Shown here: in pieces, positions 18,895-28,994 of the stretch
Numbering within the stretch: position 1 is the first letter of the stretch
Layout of the letters: every line of letters starts with the position of its first letter
Assembly (NCBI GenBank): GCA_020850315.1
Contig: JADZEY010000010.1
Location: forward strand, 1 to 64,000
Length of the DNA stretch: 64,000 bases
Direction: 5' to 3'
From: Armatimonadota bacterium
Lineage (GTDB): Bacteria > Bacteroidota > Ignavibacteria > OLB7
Translations under genes and position numbers: made by a program
Notes under the pieces: generated by a model
What the model was told of the DNA's origin: nothing
The model's input: the letters and a program-made list of their open reading frames with translations, nothing else
The model's database searches: none

Positions 18895-20202
18895 ATGCCT
18901 TCTTCACGAGAACAACTGATAATTGAGCAACCGGACGAGCGGATGACGCTGAGCGGGCAGGTGATGCTGTTCGAGCAGTACCGCTTGCTTCGCAAAACAT
19001 GGTTCTGGGTGTTGCTCCTTTCGCTGGTGGCCACCGCTGGGATGGCCTACTACGCCTACTATGTTGTGGAGCCGGAGTTTGCGGCTTCGGTGGTGGCGGT
19101 TCCGCCGAATAAATCGGGCACGCCGTTGGATAACCTGTTCGGCAACATTGCTGCCAGCCTGAAAGATGCAGCACTTGGGCGATTGGTTGGGCGCACCGCC
19201 AGCGAAAACGGCTACACCCGCACCGCATTGCTGATGAGCCGCTCGGTCCAGGATAGCCTGATTGCACGCTACGACCTGTACCGCCACTACGACATCCCCA
19301 AGGATCGCCCCGACTTGATGTACGGCAAAATCACCGACAATCTGGACATCGAGCCGCAGAACGAAGGAACCATCACCATCAGCGTGTACGATACCGACCC
19401 GAAGCTGGCGCAGAAAATGGCCAGTGATATTGTGAATATTGCCAACGCTATCTCGCGCGAGTTGAACCGCCGCGAATCGGAGCCGATCACCCAGTATGTT
19501 GAGCAACGCTACTTGCAAGTCAAGCGGATGCAAGATTCGCTGCAACTTCGGTTGGGGGGATTCATGGAATCCACGCGGCTGTTCGCGCCGGAAGAGCAAG
19601 CGGCAGTGATAAGCGAGTCAATCCAGAAAACGGAGATTGAAATCGGAAGGCAGCGTGCGCGGGTGCAAGTGCTGGCCGAACAACTTGGCCCAGACGACCC
19701 GCAAGTGCTGGTGGAAAAAACCGTCCTGGCCCAGCTTGAAGAGCAAGGACGGAAGCTGGCCGCCGGAAACGTTGGCGTGCTTCCGGGGGTGAAACTGAAC
19801 TCACTACCGAAATCAGCGGTGGAGTATTTGGATTTGAAAGGGAGCTACGAGGTCAACGCAAAAGTGCTGGCGTTGCTGGAACCGATGTATGAGCAGATGA
19901 AGCTGGAAGAAGTCCGGAACATCCCCGTGCTGAATATCCTTGATGCCCCGTTTGTTCCCCCCACCAAAGCGCGCCCAAAGCGTGCACTGATGGTTGGTGG
20001 TGCGTTCCTTGGGGCCTTTATTGCGTGCTATCTGATTATCGCGATTGTTAGCTATTTCCAAAATTTCAACCGCCGCTACCGTGCCTACGTTGTTGGCAGC
20101 GCGTCGCCAATGATTGCCGGAACCTCCCCAACCCCGCTACCGCTACAGCCGCCAACGGAAGCCAGGAAACAGGTGGTTCAGAAAATAGAGGATCAGAAGT
20201 AG
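18895..20202 (+). CDS. Wzz-type polysaccharide chain-length determinant / co-polymerase (no kinase domain)
   Basis: Two TM segments flanking a coiled periplasmic domain; LLRKTWFWVLLLSLV and PPTKARPKRALMVGGAFLGAF. Confidence 0.82.
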   Translation: MPSSREQLIIEQPDERMTLSGQVMLFEQYRLLRKTWFWVLLLSLVATAGMAYYAYYVVEPEFAASVVAVPPNKSGTPLDNLFGNIAASLKDAALGRLVGRTASENGYTRTALLMSRSVQDSLIARYDLYRHYDIPKDRPDLMYGKITDNLDIEPQNEGTITISVYDTDPKLAQKMASDIVNIANAISRELNRRESEPITQYVEQRYLQVKRMQDSLQLRLGGFMESTRLFAPEEQAAVISESIQKTEIEIGRQRARVQVLAEQLGPDDPQVLVEKTVLAQLEEQGRKLAAGNVGVLPGVKLNSLPKSAVEYLDLKGSYEVNAKVLALLEPMYEQMKLEEVRNIPVLNILDAPFVPPTKARPKRALMVGGAFLGAFIACYLIIAIVSYFQNFNRRYRAYVVGSASPMIAGTSPTPLPLQPPTEARKQVVQKIEDQK

Positions 20203-20264
20203 GGACCCAGGAATAGGGACTCAGAAACAGCCAGAACTATCCAGCCGACAACAACCAGCCAGCG

Positions 20265-21797
20265 GTGTCCAGTATCACACATAACCAGCCTTTGCCCTCA
20301 ATCATCCCAACCGGAAAAACGTTCACGGTTTGGACTGTGCTGGCGTTGATTGCGGGGTTGGCGGTGATGTGGTACGCGGGGAGCATAGGATTTGAGATGA
20401 CCGGGGCCGAGGTCATCTTCCTTGCGCTTCCGGTGGGGGTGCTGGCACTGGTGTGTGTTTGGCATAACGAGCGATTGTGGATCTATTCGGCAGTGCTGGG
20501 CGAGGCACTGAACCTGCTTGGTGGCGGGCGGGGGATCACCGCTGGCGATGCGGCGTTTGGTGTCTGGGTGATTGGTGGCGTGCTGATCTGGCTCAGCAAG
20601 GAGCTTCTGGTCTATCGCCGCCCCATTATCCGTTCCAGCTTCGACTTTCTGTTCATCTCATTCTTTCTCTTTTCCACCTTCCTCTCCATCATCACCTCCA
20701 GCATCAACGACGCGCTGGTGTCGCGGTTTTTCACCGAGTGGTTATCGGTGGCCAATCTGCTGCTCTACTTCCCGATTCGTTCAATTTTGAACAAGCGTGA
20801 GGACGTGGTTCGGTTGTTGGTTGCCTTCTCGGTTGTGGCGTTGGCCAACAGTGTGTTTGCTATCACCATGTACAAGCAGAAACTGCTGGACGCCGTGATT
20901 GAAGCGGAGCTGATGACCACGCGCTCCGTCTCGCATGAGAACGTAGCAATGGGCTGGATGCTGCTCTGCACGGTGGTGTTTGGCTACGCCCGCAAACTGT
21001 GGGTTGGCCTGCTTGCGTTGTGCGGAATGGGGATGGGGTTTGTTGGGCTGCTTATCAGCTTGTCGCGCGGGCCAATCCTTTCCGGTTTTGGCGCGTTGGT
21101 GATGATGCTGTTCTTGGTGGAGTCCACCATTCGCAAAAAGCTGCTTCTTGCCATTTGCTGTATGCTGCTTGGTGGGGTTGGATTGGGATATGTGATGTTC
21201 CCCGGTGTGATTGAAACGATTGGGGCCGGCATGGTGAAGCGAATGGCAAGCGTGAACCAAGCCAGCAGCGACCGCTCGTTGCAGTCACGCGCGCGTGAGC
21301 AAGTTGCCGCGGTTCGGTACATCGAACGCTCGCCGCTGATTGGCTACGGCTACGGGGTGGTGTATCACTACTACGACAACGCGCCGGGCCGCCGCGGGAC
21401 TATGTACTCCTCCTTCTTTCACAACGGTTGGTTGTGGCCATTCTACAAATTTGGGATTCCACTGGGGCTCTTCTTTTTGTTCATGTATTTCTATCCAGCA
21501 ACCCGCTTGGTTCTTCGTTATCCACCACGCGAACATCAGTTGCTGCGGGCGATTGCGGTTGGCTCTCTCTGCTTCTTTGTGGCTTCCTCGCTTACCAACA
21601 CAACCTCCAATCAAGTCAGCGAGTTCAGCGGAACCTTCACCATTTTGATGTCGTGGGCGTTGCTTGATTTTGTGAACCGAAGCCTGCACGCTATGCAATC
21701 GCTTGGCACGCCCCAGCACGGACTGTTGCCCCAACCGGCTGCGGAACAGAACCGTGGCCCGGGGGCTGCCGCCACGGCATTCTCAGGGGAAGAGTAA
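20265..21797 (+). CDS. O-antigen ligase/polymerase-like (Wzy_C) membrane protein
   Basis: Multiple TM segments; SLSRGPILSG and ERSPLIGYGYG motifs; GTG start likely. Confidence 0.8.
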   Translation: MSSITHNQPLPSIIPTGKTFTVWTVLALIAGLAVMWYAGSIGFEMTGAEVIFLALPVGVLALVCVWHNERLWIYSAVLGEALNLLGGGRGITAGDAAFGVWVIGGVLIWLSKELLVYRRPIIRSSFDFLFISFFLFSTFLSIITSSINDALVSRFFTEWLSVANLLLYFPIRSILNKREDVVRLLVAFSVVALANSVFAITMYKQKLLDAVIEAELMTTRSVSHENVAMGWMLLCTVVFGYARKLWVGLLALCGMGMGFVGLLISLSRGPILSGFGALVMMLFLVESTIRKKLLLAICCMLLGGVGLGYVMFPGVIETIGAGMVKRMASVNQASSDRSLQSRAREQVAAVRYIERSPLIGYGYGVVYHYYDNAPGRRGTMYSSFFHNGWLWPFYKFGIPLGLFFLFMYFYPATRLVLRYPPREHQLLRAIAVGSLCFFVASSLTNTTSNQVSEFSGTFTILMSWALLDFVNRSLHAMQSLGTPQHGLLPQPAAEQNRGPGAAATAFSGEE

Positions 21798-21799
21798 GG

Positions 21800-23257
21800 A
21801 TGTTTGCCAAGCGATTCCGAGGGGTTAGTGTTGGCCCCGATATGCTGTTGGGGATCATCCTGCAAGGGCTGAATGCTGTAACCGCCTTTACGCTGATGAT
21901 CGTGCTGGCGCGGACGTTGCCAAAGGAGGAGTTCGGGCTGTACAGCCTTGCGTTGGCTCCGTTGGTGATTGCCACCGGGATTGCCGATTTTGGCATTGTT
22001 GCAACGCTGATGCCCCGAATGGCCGTTGCTCGCAACACCCCAAACCCAGCATTCCGCACCGGGCTGCTGCTGCGTGGGTTGCTGATTGTGGTTGCATGGG
22101 TTGGGATGAACCTGTACCTGCTGCCGGTGGCCGAATCCCGATTCCTCCTGCTGGTCAACTTGGGCTATCTGGCCATTATCTTTTCCAGCAAGTTGACAGG
22201 GCTGCGCCAGATGTTTGAGGTGATATGGCGGCTGAAAGGAAGGGGGTACATGGTCAGTCTGTTTGCGTTAGCCGACGGCTTGCTGATCCTTGCTGGGGTG
22301 TTGTTGATCCAGTGGAAAGGGACCGTCACCCCCGAGCGTGTGATGCTTTGCACAGCGATTGCCGGAATCCCCGGATTCCTTGCAATGATGCTGCCGGTGG
22401 TGATCCGTTTGTGGCGGCGCGGGTTGTGGGTGAAAGCCCCTAAACGATATTTTATCGGCGTGCTTCGCGCGGCTTCCCCAATCGCACTGTTTGGTGCCGT
22501 TGCCCAGATGCAAGGGCAGATTGAAACGTTGGTGGTCAACCACTTCGGAAACCTTCAGCAGATTGCTGCCATTAGCGTCCCGATTCGGGTGCTGCAAGGG
22601 ACTCTGTTCATTGCAACAATTGCCAGCTTCACGCTCTCCCCAGTGATTGCACAACTCCATAAGCGGCGCCGTACCGACCTTGCTATGGATCAAATCGCCT
22701 CCGTTTCGGTGCGTTTGGTTGGCAGCGTTGGGTTGGCAATCGCCTTGTTCTGCGTGCTGTTTGCGCCACAAATGATGATGATTTTTGGCGATGACTATGC
22801 TGCCGACACCGAGCTCCTACGGCTGTACAGCATTGCCAACGCACTCACCTTCATCGTCATCGCGCTGGATCAGATGCTGATGGCGATTGGATACCGCACC
22901 AAAGTACTGCTTGGGGTGCTTATTGGGCTGGTTGCCTCGGTGTTGTTCGAGGTGGTTGCTGTGGTTTCGGTAGGTTCGTTGGAGTCGTTAATTGTGGCAA
23001 AAATTTGTTCGATTGCTATTCTTGTTGCCACGCAAACCTCCTTCCTTCCGGATTCGGCGCGTGGCGCGGCGCGGATGGGATTGCTGCGGGTTGGCATGGT
23101 GATAGCGGTGCTTGCTGCTTCGGCTTGGTTTGTGCCAACCAGCCTTGTTTGGATCCGTGCTGGTGTTATTGTTGTGGCCGTGGCTGCTGCTGCCATTGGG
23201 GGGCGGCTGATAACGGCCAGTGACGTGAAATTGCTTCGGGCGGTGCGCGCAACATGA
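21800..23257 (+). CDS. polysaccharide flippase (Wzx/MATE-like)
   Basis: 485 aa with about 12 TM segments; LARTLPKEEFGLYSLAL motif. Confidence 0.85.
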   Translation: MFAKRFRGVSVGPDMLLGIILQGLNAVTAFTLMIVLARTLPKEEFGLYSLALAPLVIATGIADFGIVATLMPRMAVARNTPNPAFRTGLLLRGLLIVVAWVGMNLYLLPVAESRFLLLVNLGYLAIIFSSKLTGLRQMFEVIWRLKGRGYMVSLFALADGLLILAGVLLIQWKGTVTPERVMLCTAIAGIPGFLAMMLPVVIRLWRRGLWVKAPKRYFIGVLRAASPIALFGAVAQMQGQIETLVVNHFGNLQQIAAISVPIRVLQGTLFIATIASFTLSPVIAQLHKRRRTDLAMDQIASVSVRLVGSVGLAIALFCVLFAPQMMMIFGDDYAADTELLRLYSIANALTFIVIALDQMLMAIGYRTKVLLGVLIGLVASVLFEVVAVVSVGSLESLIVAKICSIAILVATQTSFLPDSARGAARMGLLRVGMVIAVLAASAWFVPTSLVWIRAGVIVVAVAAAAIGGRLITASDVKLLRAVRAT

Positions 23258-24222
23258 GCAATGTTTACGGCGGTTCGCATCCTGATGTCAGCGTCATCTT
23301 CGTCAGCTACAACACCCGTGATCTGACGCTGCAAGCCATTGCTTCGGTGTTCGATTCGCTGGTTGAACCGGGCTTTACTGTGGAAATTATTCTGGTTGAT
23401 AACGCCAGCCACGACGGCAGCCCTGATGCAGTTCGCCAGCAATTCCCAACCGTGAAGGTGATTGAGGCAGGGGGGAATTTGGGGTTCGGAAGGGGGAATA
23501 ATTTGGGGGTGGAATCGGCAACCGGAACAGCGTTGCTGCTGCTGAATACCGACACAATCGTGCAGCCCGCTGCCATTGAGACGATGGCCAAAACCCTGCG
23601 CCAAACCCCACGCTGCGGCGTGGTGGGGGCGTTGCTGCTGAACCCCGACGGCAGCTACCAAGATTGCATCCTGAACTATCCAACCGCTTGGCGAACGTTC
23701 TGTGAGTATTTTTGGCTAAGCCGCTTCAGCCGATGGATCCCCTGGTTCAGCGGCTTTTTCCCCCCGAAGCCGCAGCGCGGATTTGGCAATCGTCATGCCG
23801 TTCAAGTTGTGCACGGCGCGGCGTTGATGATTCCCACCGAACTGTTCCGGGCGGTTGGTGGGTTCGATCCCGCATTCTTCATGTACTTTGAAGAGTGCGA
23901 CCTTTGCAAACGGATTGCCGACCGTGGTTTGCAGGTGATTCACCAGCCAGATGCGCGGGTGATCCACCTTATCAGCCAAAGCTCCCGAAGCCACCCGTGG
24001 TGGTTCTACAAAATTATTCGCCGCTCGCGCCGGGTGTTTGCGCGGAAGCATCTTACTTTTCCCGGAAGGGTGTTATCGGAGCTGATTGTTCACGCAGGGA
24101 ATCTGCTGCGCGCGCTGATCTATCCGATTGCTGGGTTGGTGTATCCAACAGCAGCCAACACTGGGAAGAACATTGCTAACTCATACATAAAACGGGATAT
24201 TCCAATTTCAACTGGCCAATAG
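23254..24222 (+). CDS. glycosyltransferase family 2 (rhamnosyltransferase-like)
   Basis: VSVIFVSYNTRDLT...LVDNASHDGS...NLGFGRGNN...LLNTDT. Confidence 0.9.
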   Translation: MSNVYGGSHPDVSVIFVSYNTRDLTLQAIASVFDSLVEPGFTVEIILVDNASHDGSPDAVRQQFPTVKVIEAGGNLGFGRGNNLGVESATGTALLLLNTDTIVQPAAIETMAKTLRQTPRCGVVGALLLNPDGSYQDCILNYPTAWRTFCEYFWLSRFSRWIPWFSGFFPPKPQRGFGNRHAVQVVHGAALMIPTELFRAVGGFDPAFFMYFEECDLCKRIADRGLQVIHQPDARVIHLISQSSRSHPWWFYKIIRRSRRVFARKHLTFPGRVLSELIVHAGNLLRALIYPIAGLVYPTAANTGKNIANSYIKRDIPISTGQ

Positions 24223-24252
24223 CGGTTGCACTGGTGCTTCTTTCCTCCATCC

Positions 24253-25464
24253 ATGAACATTCTTGGCATCACATCCCGCGTTCCCTATCCGCCAACCGAT
24301 GGCGCGCGCATCTGCATGTACCAAGCCGTCCGTAGCCTTGCCGTGCTTGGCCATACAATTCATCTGGTGGCTGTGGAAGATGAGGAAGTGGATGCCGGAC
24401 CGCTGGAGCAGTTCTGCACGCTGCACCAAGTTCGGTTCCGTCCGCTTCCAACCGTGGTCGGTGCCGTGCTGACGCTGTTCAACGAACGCCCCTACACCGT
24501 CTGGAAAAAGGATTTGGACCGCGTGTATCCCTTGCTTGATTCCTTGCAGGCCGCGCATCAGTTCGATGCCATGTATGTGGATCAAGCACACGTTGCACAG
24601 TATGGGGCATACATGAAATCCCGCTACGGGATTCCCTATTTTTTGCGAAGCCATAACGTTGAGCATGAGATCTACCGCCGCCACCTTTCCCGCGTTACCA
24701 ACCCGCTGATGCGCCGTTACCTTGCGCTGCAATGCAGCCGCTGGCAACGGTTCGAGGTGGAGCAAACCCGGCGCGCCGATACCTGCGCGGCAATCACCCA
24801 GCGGGACCTTGAAGCAATCCGCACGTTTGCGCCGGGGCTTCCGTTGCAGACGATTCCCGCGGCGGTGGACCTTTCCGCGTTTCCGTTCCGCCCCGTTTCC
24901 GAACGCGAAACTAATTCCATGATTATGCTGGGGAACATGGGGTGGGCACCAAACCGCGATTCGGCAATCTGGTTCGCCAACGAAATTCTTCCCCGCATCG
25001 CCCAGAAATTCCCGTCAGCAATCTGCCACATGGTCGGTGCCGATCCCCCGCTTCGCCAGCTGCCAACCAGCTCCCCAAATCTGAAGATACACGGTAAACT
25101 CAACTCTATTCAGGAACTGTACGACCGGGTGGCAATCGGCCTGATCCCGCTGCGGGTTGGCGGGGGAATGCGGGTGAAGATGGTGGAGATGATGTCCGCC
25201 GGAATCCCAATCGTGAGCACCACAATCGGTGCCGAAGGGAACGATGCCAAGCCGGGCCAGCACTACCTTGCCGCCGACCAACCGGAAGCCTTCGCCGATG
25301 CGGTGGTGCGGTTGCTGAACGATGCCGAACTTCGCGCCAACCTTTCCCAATCGGCATTCCAGCTGGCGCAACGCCTGTACTCGCTTGATTCCGTTGGCTG
25401 CCAATACCAAGCGATGATTGAACAGGCAGTGAAACTCTGCAGAAACGGGAGCCCCACAGCATGA
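24253..25464 (+). CDS. glycosyltransferase family 4
   Basis: PYPPTDGARI N-terminus, GT-B C-terminal VGGGMRVKMVEMMSAGIPIVST. Confidence 0.88.
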   Translation: MNILGITSRVPYPPTDGARICMYQAVRSLAVLGHTIHLVAVEDEEVDAGPLEQFCTLHQVRFRPLPTVVGAVLTLFNERPYTVWKKDLDRVYPLLDSLQAAHQFDAMYVDQAHVAQYGAYMKSRYGIPYFLRSHNVEHEIYRRHLSRVTNPLMRRYLALQCSRWQRFEVEQTRRADTCAAITQRDLEAIRTFAPGLPLQTIPAAVDLSAFPFRPVSERETNSMIMLGNMGWAPNRDSAIWFANEILPRIAQKFPSAICHMVGADPPLRQLPTSSPNLKIHGKLNSIQELYDRVAIGLIPLRVGGGMRVKMVEMMSAGIPIVSTTIGAEGNDAKPGQHYLAADQPEAFADAVVRLLNDAELRANLSQSAFQLAQRLYSLDSVGCQYQAMIEQAVKLCRNGSPTA

Positions 25465-26654
25465 TGACCTTTCTGGCAGTGCTGTTTTATCTGGCGGTTT
25501 CGTGGCTGCTCTACGTGTTCATCTTCTACCCGCTGCTGATGGCGTTGCTTGCCAAGCTGCGCCCACGCCCGCTGCAGTTGGGTCGGGCGGGGGATGCGCT
25601 TGGGGAGGGTACGCTGCCATCGGTGACGGTGGTGATGGCCGCCTACAACGAAGAACGCTTGATTGCCGCCAAGCTCCAGAATTATCTAGAGCTTGACTAC
25701 CCGCGCCAATTACTCACATTCTTCATCGGCTCGGATGGCTCTACCGACCGCACCGACCAGATTATCAAGGAGTTTACCGCGAAGGATCCCAGCATCCAAC
25801 TGCATCGCTTCCACCGTAGCGGCAAAACCAAAATTATTTATGAATTAGGGGATCAGGCACAATCGGATCTGATCTTGTTCACCGATGCCGACGCGATTCT
25901 TTGCCCCGACGCGCTAACGATTATCGCACGCTGTTTTGCCGACCCTGGCGTTGGGGGCGTGGTTGCGCACGTAGTCCCGGTTGACCAGGCAACCAACGCC
26001 GGGAATCGTGGCGAGAAAAGCTACTCAGGGATGGAGGATCGCTTGCGTGCAAACGAATCACTGGTGTGGTCTACAGTGGGGCCAACCGGGCCATGCTTTG
26101 CCGTTCGGCGTGGCGGATATGACCACCTGCATGATTATAGATTATCGGACGATACCTACTTAGTGATCAACATTCCGCTTCGTGGAAAACGGGTGTGGTT
26201 CGAGCCGTCGCTGTTGGTTCAGGAGGTCAACCGCCGCACGCTTTGGAGCGAGGCCGGGCGGCGAGTACGGATAGGGCAGATAGGAGCAGCAACATTTTTT
26301 GCCTACCCGGAAACCCGTTTCCCGTGGCGTTCTTGGGTTGGCTTCCAGATTTGGTCCCATAAGCTCTTGCGCTATCTTTCCTCAATTCCAGCAGTGTTGG
26401 TGTTCCTCACCAGTATTCCGCTTGCGTTGATATGGGGTGGGATTGGCTATCAGGTTGTTGCGGGATTTTCCGTGGTGTGGTTTCTTGCGGTTGCCGTGGG
26501 GGTGTTGCTAGAGCGGTTGCGGATGAACGTTGCGTTGGTGCAATATCCCACCTACTTCACGCTGATGCTTCTTGGCCTAACCATTGGATGTATGCGAACG
26601 GTTCTGCGTGGCGGTGGCCTTGCAATGTGGGCAAGCCCACGGCTGGAAGAATAA
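25461..26654 (+). CDS. glycosyltransferase family 2, membrane-bound
   Basis: VTVVMAAYNEERLI...GSDGSTDRTD...LFTDADAI and C-terminal TM helices. Confidence 0.9.
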   Translation: MMTFLAVLFYLAVSWLLYVFIFYPLLMALLAKLRPRPLQLGRAGDALGEGTLPSVTVVMAAYNEERLIAAKLQNYLELDYPRQLLTFFIGSDGSTDRTDQIIKEFTAKDPSIQLHRFHRSGKTKIIYELGDQAQSDLILFTDADAILCPDALTIIARCFADPGVGGVVAHVVPVDQATNAGNRGEKSYSGMEDRLRANESLVWSTVGPTGPCFAVRRGGYDHLHDYRLSDDTYLVINIPLRGKRVWFEPSLLVQEVNRRTLWSEAGRRVRIGQIGAATFFAYPETRFPWRSWVGFQIWSHKLLRYLSSIPAVLVFLTSIPLALIWGGIGYQVVAGFSVVWFLAVAVGVLLERLRMNVALVQYPTYFTLMLLGLTIGCMRTVLRGGGLAMWASPRLEE

Positions 26655-26670
26655 CACACATGCTGGCGCG

Positions 26671-28170
26671 ATGCCCATGAACAACACCATAGCCGAACAT
26701 CCAACACCAAGCCAACGGTTTCCCGCTGCGGGAAACCTTGCTGGGGTTGTGTTGCGCCCCTTCCGGTTCCCCCGTGCGGTGCTGTGGTTGGTGGTGGTGG
26801 TGGATGCCGTGATGGTGATGCTGGCGTTCTTTTGCTTCTATCTGGTGCGTGTCAACAGTGGTTTGTTCTCCGATTTGCAAGGGATGCCAGTGTTCCCCGT
26901 GCTGATGATGATGGCGTTGGCGGTTGCGCCGTGGCTGCTGCTGTTTTGGTTTAGCGGGGTCTATGTTGCAGTCCACAATCGCAGCTTTTTCGATGAATTT
27001 TATTCGGTGCTGAAGGTGACGTTGTTCGGGTTTGCTGTGCTGTTTGTGGCGGTCTATCTTGATGCCGTAAGCGGAACAGGGGCAATGGAAAGCCGCCGTG
27101 TGATCTCCTTGCTGATCTACTTTGCGTTTGTGATTGCTGCTGTCGGAATTGGCCGAAGCGCTGTCCGCCGCATCGTACGCCGATTGCGGAAACTTGGGTT
27201 CGGGTTGCGGCGCACGCTGATTATCGGTGATTCCGCACAAAGCCGCCAGCTTCTGCAGATGCTGGCCGAAGGCCCCGAACTTGGCTACGATGTTGTTGGA
27301 ACAATCCCCACGCCAGCTGGCGCAAGCGACCAGTTCCTGCGGCATTCAATGGGGGAGGCTGAGCAGATCAACCAGATCATTCGGGATCACAACATTGAGG
27401 TGACAATTTTTGGGATGAAGCACGAACACGAGATGGCAATGCGGCTGATGACCGAAACCGCAGTGGCCGACACCTCCATTAAAATCATCCCCGATATGTA
27501 CGACATCGTGAGCGGCCAGGCCCGGGCGCAGCATCTGTACGGAGTCCCGTTGATTGAGGTGAACCCCCAGATTATGCCAGTCTGGGCCCAACGGCTGAAA
27601 CGGACGTTCGATATCACATTCTCCATTCTGGTGCTGCTGCTTGGCCTTCCGCTGTGGCTGGTGCTTGGCCTGTTGATCTGGATAGAGGATCGCGGCCCGG
27701 TGATCTACTCGCAAGAACGAACAGGGCTGGGGGGGAAGCTGTTTATGATCCACAAATTCCGTTCAATGCGGGTGGATGCCGAAAAATATGGGATCACTTG
27801 GGCTGCAACCAACGACCCCCGCGTCACCCGTATCGGAAGGTTCATGCGGCAGTCGCACCTTGATGAAATTCCGCAATTTTGGAACGTGTTGTTGGGTGAG
27901 ATGAGCATTGTTGGCCCCCGCCCCGAACGTCCATTTTTTGTTGAGAAATACACAGGGCTGCTCCCTTCCTACCCACGCCGCCACCGTGTGAAGCCGGGGC
28001 TAACCGGGTGGAACCAAATCCAAGCCGAAGAACTTGTGGAGAGCGTTGAGGTGGTCAGCGAAAAACTGCGCCATGACTTTTTTTACATCGAGAATATGTC
28101 GCTGCGCCTTGACTTCGAGATTGTGCTCCGCACGGTCATCAGAATCGTGAAGCGAAAAGGGCAGACCTGA
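26671..28170 (+). CDS. polyprenyl-phosphate hexose-1-phosphate transferase (bacterial sugar transferase)
   Basis: Four N-terminal TM helices, Rossmann domain, KRTFDITFS...GPVIYSQERTG...KFRSM...LDEIPQFWNVLLGEMSIVGPRP...KPGLTGW. Confidence 0.92.
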   Translation: MPMNNTIAEHPTPSQRFPAAGNLAGVVLRPFRFPRAVLWLVVVVDAVMVMLAFFCFYLVRVNSGLFSDLQGMPVFPVLMMMALAVAPWLLLFWFSGVYVAVHNRSFFDEFYSVLKVTLFGFAVLFVAVYLDAVSGTGAMESRRVISLLIYFAFVIAAVGIGRSAVRRIVRRLRKLGFGLRRTLIIGDSAQSRQLLQMLAEGPELGYDVVGTIPTPAGASDQFLRHSMGEAEQINQIIRDHNIEVTIFGMKHEHEMAMRLMTETAVADTSIKIIPDMYDIVSGQARAQHLYGVPLIEVNPQIMPVWAQRLKRTFDITFSILVLLLGLPLWLVLGLLIWIEDRGPVIYSQERTGLGGKLFMIHKFRSMRVDAEKYGITWAATNDPRVTRIGRFMRQSHLDEIPQFWNVLLGEMSIVGPRPERPFFVEKYTGLLPSYPRRHRVKPGLTGWNQIQAEELVESVEVVSEKLRHDFFYIENMSLRLDFEIVLRTVIRIVKRKGQT

Positions 28171-28223
28171 GAAACCCGAAAAAAGACACACTGAGAAGCA
28201 GAACTCTGAACGTAGGAACTCCC

Positions 28224-28979
28224 GTGCCGAACCATGCAGTGCCGCAACGTGCGTTGGTGATAATCCCCACGTACAACGAAATTGAAAACGTCCCCACCTT
28301 GGTCCACCAAGTGTTGGGGATCGATCCCCGTGTTCATATTCTGTTCGTTGACGACGGGTCGCCGGATGGAACCGGCGACTACATCCGCAGCGTGATGGAG
28401 ACCGAGCCACGGGTGCAACTGCTGCAACGCCCCCGCAAAATGGGGCTTGGAACCGCGTACTGCCGCGGGTTCGAGCACGCCATGGCTCAGGGGTACGACG
28501 TTGCAATGGAGATGGATGCCGACTTCAGTCACAACCCCGCCATGATCCCACAATTCCTGAAGGAAATTGAGGATGCGGACCTTGTGATCGGCAGCCGATA
28601 CGTGCGCGGGGTGAACGTCATCAACTGGCCCATGAGCCGCCTTCTGCTGAGCTACTTCGCCAACGTCTATTCCCGCTTCGTTACCGGGATGCCACTGCAC
28701 GACGGAACCGGCGGCTACAAATGCTTCCGCACCGACGTGCTTCGGAAGATTGACCTGTCGCAGATACGCTCCAACGGCTACAGCTTCCAGATTGAAATGA
28801 ACTTCTTGGTCTGGAGCATGGGGGGGGTGATTCGGGAGATCCCGATAGTCTTTGAGGAACGCCACAATGGGGTCTCGAAGATGTCCAAAAACATCATCTA
28901 CGAAGCCGCTGGCTTGGTCTGGAAACTCCGATTCTCCAAAATGTTTGGCCGCCTGAAAAAACGCTATTTGCCCGCATAA
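28224..28979 (+). CDS. polyprenol monophosphomannose synthase-like GT2
   Basis: ALVIIPTYNEIENVP...FVDDGSPDGTGD...EMDADFSHNP. Confidence 0.9.
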   Translation: MPNHAVPQRALVIIPTYNEIENVPTLVHQVLGIDPRVHILFVDDGSPDGTGDYIRSVMETEPRVQLLQRPRKMGLGTAYCRGFEHAMAQGYDVAMEMDADFSHNPAMIPQFLKEIEDADLVIGSRYVRGVNVINWPMSRLLLSYFANVYSRFVTGMPLHDGTGGYKCFRTDVLRKIDLSQIRSNGYSFQIEMNFLVWSMGGVIREIPIVFEERHNGVSKMSKNIIYEAAGLVWKLRFSKMFGRLKKRYLPA

Positions 28980-28994
28980 CCCCACGGCCAAAGC